Origin: Glossina fuscipes
Lineage: Eukaryota; Arthropoda; Insecta; Diptera; Glossinidae
Direction of reading: 5' to 3'
Length of the DNA: 64,000 bases
NCBI RefSeq assembly: GCF_014805625.2
Contig: NW_024003346.1
Location: 27,944-91,943, forward strand
Shown piece after piece: positions 33,738 through 43,049 of the stretch. How positions within the stretch are numbered: the first letter of the stretch is position 1; the number at the start of each line of letters is the position of its first letter. A model generated the notes under the pieces. The model was not told the origin of the DNA, searched no databases, and saw only the letters and a program-made list of their open reading frames with translations. The translations under genes were made by a program, and so were the position numbers.

Positions 33738-35231
33738 TCAACCACCTTTTTGTTGCATTCCGGTTGAGGACATGCTTTATAGAAGGCGGTTTGACTTTTT
33801 ATCAAATATACAACGACTTTAGTCTGAAAATAATCTGACTTATCACCCGTACCAAGATTATGTGCTTCAAGAAAAGTACGCCACTCTGCACTGCCACCAA
33901 TAGCGCTAGCACTTTAAAAACGATATAAATGATTTCAACACATCATAATCTAATGATTGTTCAATAGCTTACTGAGCAGAAACTGAATTTTTAATATATT
34001 CCCCGCCACCGTTGTCAAACCAGCCACGTAATTTGTAGCCTTCGGGTATATCAGGGTTAATTTTCATATTAGGACCATTGCCCAGGCTTAGACTTTTACC
34101 TCCATTAAATTCATTGTTGCGGGCACCTTTTACCAATATGACTGGTTGAACTTGGCCATCAAAGTTGACAGCATCCTCTCCCCATATTGTTAGAGTCACG
34201 GCAGCATCACTGATATCAATTAGGACAGGGTCACGTTTTTTGAATTCTTTGTTTGTTGTGCGTGAGGTGAACATCTGTACCTCTCCAACTTCCTTGCATA
34301 CACCCACAACATCAACGGCCGCTTTAGGTTTCATATTTGCGACTTGGGAAATGGGCACTAGGCCATATTTAATTTCTGGTATACCAGAAGCATCCTCACA
34401 TAACTGTACAACTGTCTCATTAGTAAAAGTCATTTCAAAATCATTTTTAAGTGTAGAGAATTGTTTGTTTGCCGGCTTCAATTGGCATCTGCTTATGAAG
34501 TAGACTTGGTCCACCTGTATGATATCGTAGAATTTGTCGCATTGTTCACGAAAGGGTGTAGCCCTTATTTCTCCCGATTCATCCATTAAGTCCATGTTAA
34601 ATAGTTTCCCTTCACCTCTAGCGTTACTTCAACTGCGTACTGCGGACTTTGCAGTAACGCGGGCTTTTATTGTCCACTTATTGTGATATGGACTCAAACT
34701 AGCTATTGGACTAATTAAACCAGCATTCATCGATTGCTCGAGATTGGTATTCTTGCTGTTGCCGTTGGAAAAGCTTCTATTTTCCTTGGCCGGTTTAGAT
34801 TTATTATTGCTAGTGGACGGTAACGAAGTAGGAGTAGGAGCCGCTTTCTGAGCAGATGAAGCAGGTGCGTCTAACGGGTTGATGGGTTCACCAATCTTCT
34901 ACACATGATCGCCTGGATGCAAAACTGTCAAGCCCATAACAATGAAGACACGTCTGAAAATAATAGAGAACCATTTCTTTGCTGTTTTTTCACGATTCAG
35001 GTTAAAGACTACATACTTTTCAGCATCGTTTTTGCTTACTATCGGCGTTATATATTTATCTACTCTAATAATCGTGTTTTCCTTCAGCTGTTCTTCTTCG
35101 CATGGCAAATTCAAATGAGTAGAAAGCATTGCGTCCGAGATGAGAATGCGTATGAGCTCGCTTTCTTCAGTAGTTATTTTCTTAACACCCAAAATTTGTA
35201 GGATAGGTGCTTCAATTTCTTCGCTATTCAT
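33738..35231 (-). pseudogene. RpA-70: RpA-70 (replication protein A large subunit), broken unprocessed copy
   Basis: Three exon remnants on the minus strand with intact splice sites: 35231-35017, 34953-33973 and 33911 to about 33738, with introns of 63 and 61 bp. The order is right for RPA70: N-terminal OB fold (PILQILGVKKI), linker, DBD-A and DBD-B (WDNG-type FDNGGGEYIKNSVSA), and the start of DBD-C (KSDYFQTKVVVYLIKSQ, KACPQPECNKKVVD). The gene would bind single-stranded DNA in replication and repair. Here the first OB fold lacks several residues, an in-frame TAG lies at 34899-34901 and a TGA replaces a conserved Trp codon at 34629-34631. Homology stops within the zinc ribbon. Retained introns show a DNA-level duplicate, not a retrocopy. 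Base-calling error could explain single stops but not the C-terminal loss. Confidence 0.85.
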
Positions 35232-36133
35232 AATACGCTAAAATGCAATTTCACAACTGAAATTAATAGCACTAGCTAAAATTAGTCATTACGAACGACT
35301 TACTGAAATGACTTATTTAATGTTATAGACTCAACACAAACGCAAGGACAAAAAATGAATACAAGGAGTATCTAATCAAATGCCTTCACAATATCAATTA
35401 AAACATCTTTCCAAGAGAAGGAAGCTTGCTCTCGACGTCTATTAATTGAACGTCATCAGATTAAGCTCGAAACGCGAATCAGCCAAATTTGAAGACATAT
35501 ATGGGATTTTGGAACATATTAAATGCCTTTTTACACAAAGCAACTGGATGATTTTGTCGCTTTTGTATCGATCTGGGCAAGATGACAACCAACAGTTTTC
35601 ATCGCTTGCATTTTCTTGACTCTTGAGCAGATTGCTTTACGGTGGAATTTCAAATCTCACAACTTGGGAGTAGTTTACAAATGATCGCAGCAAACCGAAG
35701 AAATGAGAATAGTGCTTACAGATCTTGCAATTGCTAATGTTCATAACGATTCGATCGTTAGTGCCTTTGTTGTCTTGATGTTTGCAAAAATTCAAGGACA
35801 AGTTAGAAATATAACATACATTACATAAATTTTGTGTATTAAAACACTTTAGAAGAGCTACCGCAAAGGTGTTTACGTGATTACGCAGTCTGAAGAAATA
35901 TTGAGTAAATGCATGGAGTTAGATTCCTAATGAAATGGAAAATCTAGGTCATCATGAGTAGTTTGTTGCTAACGAACCATGGGACATTAACAATAAGGCG
36001 GAAGGTTCCAGATTGAAACTTTTTACACTTACTTACTGCCATAAGTCCAAAACATTAATATAGGCCACAAAGAGCGCAGCCTAAAATAAGTCATTATTAA
36101 TAATAAACAAACAACGTAGGTAGTTAACTTACA
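35232..36133. other. Non-coding spacer between gene fragments
   Basis: No coding similarity recognised on either strand. It follows a good minus-strand splice donor (GTAAGT, 36132-36127) of the ABCB8-like exon, so it may be intron sequence of that fragment. Confidence 0.4.
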
Positions 36134-36360
36134 GCAACTGCAGCTAATAACTCCCACATATATGGAAGAAGATACGACCAGAAACGTTTCCAATCAAATC
36201 TTCCTTCATCTGGTTGCAGCGTGTTTTGAAAGATACCGGTCAAGCGGTTGCCTTCACATTTAGCATGCCGAAAATTGCTTTGTAAGAGACTACGGCTACT
36301 TAAGCCAATTGTCACTGCTCCCGCGCCGCAGAGAAAAGTTCTTAATCTTAATGCATGCTT
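36134..36360 (-). pseudogene. ABCB8-like mitochondrial ABC transporter, exon fragment
   Basis: A minus-strand open segment ends at a clean GTAAGT donor (36132-36127). It contains VTIGLSSRSLLQSNFRHAKC, then DEGRFDWKRFWSYLLPYMWE and a hydrophobic start (LLAAVAV). FDWKRFWSYL before the first membrane span resembles the pre-membrane segment of mitochondrial ABCB8 half-transporters. Everything after the first few residues of that span, including the nucleotide-binding domain, is absent. It abuts the lectin fragment directly. Identification rests on a short match and is moderate. Confidence 0.5.
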
Positions 36361-36371
36361 GGCTTATTGTC

Positions 36372-36492
36372 ACTACCGAAAACTGGCCCTGGTTGCATAC
36401 GTTCTTTGGCGTACCATATGGCAAAACCGTCACGAAATAATTCTGTACCTTTGCCTTGAACTTTAAAAGTCACATGAATTTCCCAATTCACA
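36372..36492 (-). pseudogene. VIP36-like L-type lectin, exon fragment
   Basis: Minus-strand reading gives NWEIHVTFKVQGKGTELF followed by RDGFAIWYAKERMQPGPVF. This is the hallmark carbohydrate-binding strand region of L-type cargo lectins (VIP36/LMAN2, ERGIC-53), which carry high-mannose glycoproteins between ER and Golgi. Similarity ends abruptly after GPVFGS and the next bases belong to the ABCB8-like piece. Only about 40 of roughly 330 residues are present, with no signal peptide or membrane anchor, so it cannot be a working gene. Confidence 0.75.
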
Positions 36493-36660
36493 GTTATCCA
36501 TGGCTGAAGTTATTAAAAAAAAAAAAAACTCCTTGAAAAATCATATCGCATAACTTGAACTTTTTAATTCACCGGAAAATTTCAAATAGGTCCACTTATT
36601 GATTGCTGGTCTCGTGTCAGACTAAAAGCCACTGATTCTCGTATAACATTTTAGCTGAGT

Positions 36661-37284
36661 TTAATGGAAACAATACTTCCTAATAATGAGTTCACCAAAA
36701 ATTACTGTATTCAGAACTTTACCCATAACTTTCACAGCGTCTACAAAATTTTGCCATTCAGCGAAATTCTTTGTTTGACGTTGTATGATGAGATATCCTA
36801 TTTTTTTACTCAAGGCATGGCCAAGAACTACCAGCCAACCATGCTTATGTTCCAATGAACGTTGTGGTAAAGCCTCCAAGCATTCTTTAACATCAAATTA
36901 GCGTCAAATTCTCGATCATCGAGTCCGTAAGCCCATAATATAACTTGAGCTGCTTGTATACGCATTATATCCGCGACATATTTCAAGGAATTATTCAAAG
37001 GTTCTAGAAGATAAAGCAACGAAGAGGTCAACAATTCAGGAGCAGCGTTTAGTAAACCATGTAAGCACAAAAGATTTGATTCGCTTGCAAAAGGACTTCC
37101 AACTAAACTCTATGAGTAAAATAAAAAAAAAAGAGATAGCATATCTTTTGGCTTTCACACTGCGTTTAACAAATTGTACGTATTGATATAATTCATTATT
37201 ATATGATTCTTCGTAGTTACTGATAATATAGCGTTTGAGCTTGTTAAGATGTTTTACATCACCGGGAGGGAGTACAGACTGCAC
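36661..37284 (-). pseudogene. Unrecognised host-gene fragment, helical-repeat-like
   Basis: Two overlapping minus-strand segments (37284-37036 and 37070-36828) join at a likely small intron ending TTTACTCATAG near 37104. They give leucine-rich helices such as NLLCLHGLLNAAPELLTSSL and IMRIQAAQVILWAYGLDD. Frameshifts separate a further segment (36879-36661). The pattern suggests a HEAT/ARM-type protein; I could not assign a family. Orientation and state of decay match the neighbouring gene pieces. Confidence 0.35.
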
Positions 37285-37317
37285 CGGCAGAATACCACAA
37301 GCATAAGCGTAAATAAT

Positions 37318-37518
37318 CTAGTATCTGGCAAAGAAGTAAAGAGGAAATATATTAGAGGAACACACTTTTTCTATCGTTATTTCATTTGCCTCTAAGTAAT
37401 CAGATCGAAAGCGGTTAATCGAGTTTGACGGCGGGATGAAACAAAAACTATGGTGGGTTCCGTTGGCGAATAAGAGCGTATTGTTTGGAATGTCGGCCGA
37501 TTCGTAGTGGCCATCCAT
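37318..37518 (-). pseudogene. Unrecognised minus-strand coding fragment
   Basis: A 66-codon open segment with ordinary protein-like composition ([20 protein letters not shown] at its start) lies between the ASCC3 and helical-repeat fragments in the same orientation. No family recognised; it could be part of either neighbour or chance. Confidence 0.25.
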
Positions 37519-37569
37519 GGACAGTTTGCCTGCAAATAAATGGTTAAAGAGAAGGCAGAAAAGTTATTC

Positions 37570-38850
37570 AATTCGGTTTAATTGCCGGAAAACTCATTTA
37601 TATGCAATTGCAAACAAACCGGCCTTACGGAAGGTTTAAAATTATATAACCCCATTTCCTTAATATCCAGCCAATTGGCGAGATCTTGAGCGTTGGCAAA
37701 AGCAGTAGATAAACCAACGTATATTGCATCCTGTAATGAAATTCATACATGACACAATTACAAAATGTATTTCGTCTATAACAATTAGTACAACATCTTG
37801 CACATGTTCTCTTGTCTGGCAAGACCGGCTGATACCATCCTATTTTTTTGGTGTGGTAGCTATCGCTAATTCTTTCCTTAACCAAAGCTTTCAAACGCGC
37901 AATATAAACAACCTTAGCTCTTTCGTTATTATTGTATGGCCATTTCCGCTACTATAGTTTTACCTGAACTTGTGGGTGAGTCCAACAAAACGTTATTATC
38001 AGTATGATAAAAACAATGAAAGACTTGAATTTGTGTAGGATTGAAATGCGTAAAATTATAGAAAGATTCATAGATTTTTCAGAGCACTATAGGTTTCGGT
38101 AAGAGGGAGATGGTGTTCCGGTACCACTAAAAATTAAAAGTTAATGGAGTCCACGCATTGGTACCCAGCCAAGTGTCACTCGCTACTCGTATATAATATT
38201 GTGACGGTAAAGGCTCTTTGAGAGGTATTGCCATCAACAGTTTTTGTGGTTTTTGGCTGTAGACAAATTTGCGCGTGGCCTAAAAAGTGTATTTTAACAT
38301 GAAGAAAGCACATAAACAGAAATGATTAATTTTTATAATAGAATTGTAATTGCGGTTTGGTAAAAATACCTGGAACAATTCATAAAATTGGAAACGGGAT
38401 CCTTCAATCCATAACCAAAAATTTTGACTTGTTTTACCATGTATCCGATTATTCTAAACAAAGTTTGGCGATATATTGATTTTAATATGTAATACTGTAC
38501 GCGTTATGGGCTGCAAGGTGTCATCAACATTGAGCATGGGCAATTCTCCTTTAGCGATATCTATTTCACGAAGTGTGTATAAACTAACACCTCTGCTTTC
38601 TAATTTATCTATAGTCTCGATATTGATATGCAAGAACTGATGCATAGGACTCTTGAAATCCCAATGTTGTCGTTGAAACAATTTCCACACTTGTAATATA
38701 TGCCCTGCAAGTATCGAATCATTATTACGCAAGACAATCGCCCTCAATGCGTGTTATATTTTGCACGATGTACGACATGTCAGAGACTAGAGCAAACGAT
38801 TTAACATAGCCACGCGATAGGCATGTCTGCATTAATATGTTAGTTATATA
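37570..38850 (-). pseudogene. ASCC3: ASCC3 (Ski2-like helicase) fragment with introns and frameshifts
   Basis: The minus-strand order follows the region between the two helicase cassettes of ASCC3 and the start of the second. LSRGYVKSFALVSDMSYIVQ (38830) is followed by [29 protein letters not shown], a splice donor after ELFQ (near 38371), an acceptor near 38281, and LKEPLPSQYYIRVASDTWLG. Next come YNFTHFNPTQIQVFHCFYHT, Walker A SPTSSGKT (near 37965), VVYIARLKALVKERI, and after a deletion [19 protein letters not shown] and NFKPSVRPV. Several frameshifts and stops separate these blocks, and the DEAD-like box II region is missing. ASCC3 unwinds alkylated DNA and splits collided ribosomes; this copy cannot. 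About 350 of more than 2000 residues are represented. Confidence 0.85.
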
Positions 38851-38929
38851 TTATTAATCTGAAATTAAATTGAAATAAATAATAAAGTTATAAATGACAA
38901 TCAGTAAAGATAAATGCAAACTTACCATT

Positions 38930-41051
38930 GGAATGCAACGAATATTGCGAGGAGGGTGGCGATGGCGCGCGGAGGAACTTACGACCACGTGATGTTGGTG
39001 TCCATTTTCTCCCTAAAATTTGTTCCGGTCAGTAATATTATCAGCACGAACCCGAGCAAATTTCTCCGGTGTACCTCACCTCTGCTGCATAATCCTGGTC
39101 TTCGGAAAAAGGGAATTTGTCTCACTATTGTAGCTTGTAGACGCATCCCTGTATTCTTTGCGGTCATGTACTGTCTCATGGTCGCGTAGAAGATTTAGTA
39201 CCCTTTCTGAAAAGTTTCATAAACATCTTCTGTTGGAAAGGCCGGTTTCGGATATTTTGAGGTCCACGTTAAGCTATTTCGTTTATTTCTGGCAACCTTG
39301 CGACTTCGTTTCAAATAGCAGAAGGCGTCTTCGTTCAGCTTGAATTCCTCTAAACATATTTCGCATTGGAGCTGCTTACGAATGTAGCGTGCTATACCAC
39401 AGCCTCAGGAACTCTTCAAGTTTGCGGCTCAACGGCTGAATGGATAGATCTTCGAATATTTCACCATCAGGGGCGAACGGAACGAATTGGCTTCAAGATC
39501 TTAGAGCAGTTTATCGATGAGCAGGTAATCGTTCTTCTGTTCGACTGTTTCTGACCAACACTCCTCCTGTACGGTCCTTAGTCTTTCGATTAGCGCCATT
39601 ATTTCTACGGATGATCGGCACCTTCTGTTGCTATTGCTGGCTGCCATGTTGCTGAAAAATCTTTCCAACAGATCTTGGCTTACTCCCTATGGTGTGATGG
39701 CTACTCCAGGGTAAGTCTCCAGCATCTCTTCCATAATTGCTTAGAAGTTCATGATTGCGGTTCGGATGTCCGCAGCTAGGTAGTCCCCAATAAATTTGCT
39801 CTGTAAGTATTCTTCTACGTCTTTTAGTTATTCTTTTAGCTCTGGCCAAATTTCGCTGCTGATCGTTTCCCGATGGAAGGCGTTTACGAACTTCGTAATT
39901 ATCGCGGTTAAGTCGCAGACTGCTTGCGCTTTTCCGTCAGTATCCTCGAAATCATCATTGTCGATTGCATCGAAACGGCCATCTTCCATCCCTTGCTGTA
40001 GGCCGGCATCCAGCCTCTTCGTTGCCAGTAAGAACCATTTTTCGGTCGCATTTGTGACATTATAGACAGTACATTAAGATCAAAATGGTCTTTGTTGTCT
40101 CCTATTTTTTTAACAATTGCAGTTTTTAGATGGGGATAATCGGACAAAAGCCGGATGGAATGTGTGCTGCCGTCTGCCAGCTTTCTATTGTTTATATTGT
40201 TTTTTCCAAATAATCGGGTATGCTGTGTATTTGCCGAATTTCGGTCGCAGACGACAGCTCTCACGTCCAGCCCCAACTCTTCAGTCGCTTGGATGTTTTC
40301 TTCTAAAACCGGTCCCATGTTTGTTTGGCCTATTCTGCGGGGATAGCTTTTCAACACTACATCAAAGGGAGTGAGTAGACTGCGTGCTGCGAAGACCAAT
40401 ACACTATGGTGTTCCAATATTTTTGTTTTCTTTTGGTTCGAATAGTCGCAACCCTGCAGTTCGTCATCTGCTCGCGAGTACACCGTCGCGTGGTTGGTGT
40501 ATACCTCGTCAAAATGGATCTGTACAATCCTGTCTTTTTCACTCAGTTGAGCGAATTTTGACTGGGCAGACATAGGCGGACTATCGCAGCTCTCGGCATA
40601 GACCGGTGCAAAGTCGTCGTCTTTGGTCAGTCGGGCGCGTTTTGGACGATGCGACTGCCGCCTCAGTAGCTTTTCTCTTGCAGTCCTTCAGGAAATTGTG
40701 CAAGAGCGTCGAGGCACGTGTTTTATTCGTTGATTCCGGCGTCATTAATATCTCGTTTAGAGTGAATCGCCCCGTCGTCGATCCTGACGATGTCGCAATT
40801 CAATAAACCTTAGGAACAGCTTCAAATTCCAGTTTGCGTATCGTGCGCTTCAGTTCCGATAAAACATTATCTACGATAGGTGTATTGAGAACCTTCACGT
40901 CGCCTTGGAATCCACGAAAGTTTTCCTTCGCCAGACGGATATCTTCTTCAGCAGCCTTTTTACTTGATAACAGTCTCCTCATGGTTTCAGCTGCCTGTTT
41001 ATATCCCAGCTCTTCAGCATACCACGCATACGCGGTAAGAGCCTTCCTCAA
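38930..41051 (-). pseudogene. P-element/THAP9-type transposase remnant
   Basis: A minus-strand coding remnant with several frames. A helical 83-residue segment (41051-40800) precedes a 221-codon open frame (40573-39908) with the RNase H-like catalytic core layout: HFDEVYTNHATVY, LLTPFDVVLKSYP, LGLDVRAVVCDRNSAN and then SDYPHLKTAI, where P transposases have their GTP-binding insertion. Downstream frames give GVSQDLLERFFSNMAASN and a cysteine pair (CEICLEEF), like the P-transposase C-terminus. No THAP zinc finger was found. Stops and frameshifts break the 3' half. It lies at the head of the co-oriented host-gene fragments. Confidence 0.65.
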
Positions 41052-41053
41052 GC

Positions 41054-41307
41054 TTTTTTATACATTTATATATATATAAGATTATATATTATATAAAAGC
41101 ACTTGTATGAATATATGGTAAGAATTAACAGAAAATGTTGAAAAATATGCGAAAATTGAACGCCAGATCTCTAAGAATTGAATAAAACTAGTCAGGAGAC
41201 ATTCAAGGGGAGATAAATGCTCTTTTTTTATATATTTATATATATAAGATTATATATTATATAAAAGCACTTGTATGAATACATGGTAAGAATTAACAGA
41301 AAATGTT
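41054..41307. repeat. Two direct repeats of about 84 bp, 170 bp apart
   Basis: A TTTTTTATA-led AT-rich segment containing GTAAGAATTAACAGAAAATG appears at about 41054-41138 and 41223-41307, nearly identical. It lies between the P-type transposase remnant and the I-clade LINE, and may be a terminal or subterminal repeat of a mobile element. Confidence 0.75.
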
Positions 41308-41653
41308 CAAATTACTGAGAAGAGATACTTTTAATATTTTAATACACAAAAAACGGTAACTCTGTTCAAGCGCTGTGGTCATATTTTTGTCTTTGTGAAA
41401 AAATTTTTGCAATTTAATTTCTTTATTGCGTTATACGTTTTTAAAAGTTTTCAAACTTATTATAATTTATTGAACTTTTTGTGTGTTTATTGCGAAAAGT
41501 GTTCATCGCGGATACCGTACGTGTTTTCCTTTAAATACATTAAAAAAAAAAAAAAAATTAAAAACATCTGACTTTTTATTCAGTAGTTTCCCAAACTTTT
41601 TCAAGTGAGTGGTTATTTCACAAACAATAAGTAATAGACAACAATAAGGCATA

Positions 41654-43028
41654 ATGGCCCCGTGGCCGCCAGATAAAAACTCGAATAGATTTAATCTATT
41701 AAGTGGTACATCCCCCCAAAGAAAAAAAAGTAAAAATTCCGATTTTCCGGTGTTGCCAATCAGCGATATAACCCCTATTGATAAAAAATATATTGTTATT
41801 TCTTCAACCGATGCTCGAATAACAATTTCCCAAACTAGCCCTTTTGCTATAAAAAAAGCTCTAGATAGCATTACAACATACATCGACTCCATCTCGATTC
41901 TACGCGATGGGAATTTACTGGTCCTCGCTGGGAACCCGAGCGCAACCGAAAAACTCATAAAGGCCAAATCTTTAGCTAATCTATGTGCTATTTCAGCTAA
42001 ACTACATGAGAAACTTAACTCGGTTCGAGGCGTAATTTATGCCCCTTGCTTAAAGCATGTGTCGGAAGATGAAATTGTTCGCGAAATGGGCAATCAAGGA
42101 GCGACTGAAATATATAAATTCACCAAACTGAATGATGACGGAAAAACACGCTCTCCTACAGGAAGGATTATTTTAACTTTTGATCGCTATCGATTACCGC
42201 GAACAGTTGATGTGGCGTGGTATAAATGTAAAGTAGAACTATACATCCCAAATCCTATGAGGTGAAAAAATTGCCAACGCCTGGGTCATACGGCAAAAAG
42301 ATGCACTAATGCTGCGTCTTGTGCTAACTGCATAAATTGCAATGATCAACACTCAGCGTTAGACAAACAATGCCCACGTTTTGTACAGATGCGTGAAATA
42401 TTAAAAATCAAAACAGAAAATTACTGTAGCATGAGCGAAGCGCGACGCACATACCGGGAAAGAAATCCATCTGTAGCCCATGGAATTGGCAAAAGTAATA
42501 CCTACGCTGCTGTTGCCTCGCAAATCGAGCCTAGTAAGACTTTAACTGCAACTGCTTCCAATGAAAAACCTGTTCCACCATTAACCAAAAATTATATTGC
42601 GAAACCAGTTACCTCACTTGCCAAAGATAATATTGAAAAAACCAAAGCAACTGCAAATATTGAAAAAATTAAAACAACAACACATATGCTAAAATCTAAT
42701 ATACCAAATTCTCCAGAATCTCCAGCTCTCAACTTTACTCAACAAATCACAAGTGGTAATGAATCCATTCTTTCANNNNNNNNNNAATATACCAAATTCT
42801 CCAGAATCTCCAGCTATCAACTTTACTCAACAAATCACAAGTGGTAATGAATCCATTCTTTCATCCATTAATCAACCTTCAATTCCAAATTATTCACATG
42901 CGCCAACTCGTTGCGCTGCAAATGTACCAAATCACCTAAGTACAGATTATTCTGCTGGTAAGAATAAATCATTCACGAAAAATTCCTATAGCGACCTTGT
43001 CAGCGGAGACGCTGACATGTCAACTTAA
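41654..43028 (+). pseudogene. I-clade LINE ORF1 (RNA-binding Gag-like protein), one nonsense codon
   Basis: A single frame runs from ATG 41654 to 43028, with an in-frame TGA at 42263-42265 where the first CCHC knuckle should open (R-stop-KNCQRLGHTAKRC). Two further cysteine-rich units follow (CANCINCNDQHSALDKQC). ORF1 proteins of this type coat LINE RNA and act as chaperones. The N-terminal third resembles an RRM-like region before the knuckles. The C-terminal linker is threonine/lysine-rich. A 10-N gap at 42776-42785 is flanked by a near-identical repeated segment of about 70 bp, so the length here is uncertain. ORF2 starts 21 bp after the ORF1 stop. Confidence 0.8.
42776..42785. other. Assembly gap (10 N)
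   Basis: Ten unknown bases inside ORF1. Sequence just before the gap (from 42701, starting TATACCAAATTCTCCAGAAT) reappears just after it (from 42787), which suggests a contig-end overlap that was not merged. Confidence 0.95.
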
Positions 43029-43049
43029 CCCTCCCTCCACTCTGCTTAC

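Noticed and set aside
34165..34503. 112-codon plus-strand frame
   Set aside because: Antisense shadow of RpA-70 exon 2.
34954..35016. In-frame extension of the first RpA-70 frame (YVVFNLNREKTAKKW...)
   Set aside because: It is a 63-bp intron with GTATGT donor and TTTTCAG acceptor that happens to lack stops; removing it restores the OB-fold order.
36661..37284. Huntingtin as the source of the NLLCLHGLL helical fragment
   Set aside because: Similarity is limited to a few leucine-rich residues and does not extend in order, so the fragment is left unnamed.
40117..40806. Several plus-strand frames of 60-85 codons
   Set aside because: Antisense of the P-type transposase frame; no motifs of their own.
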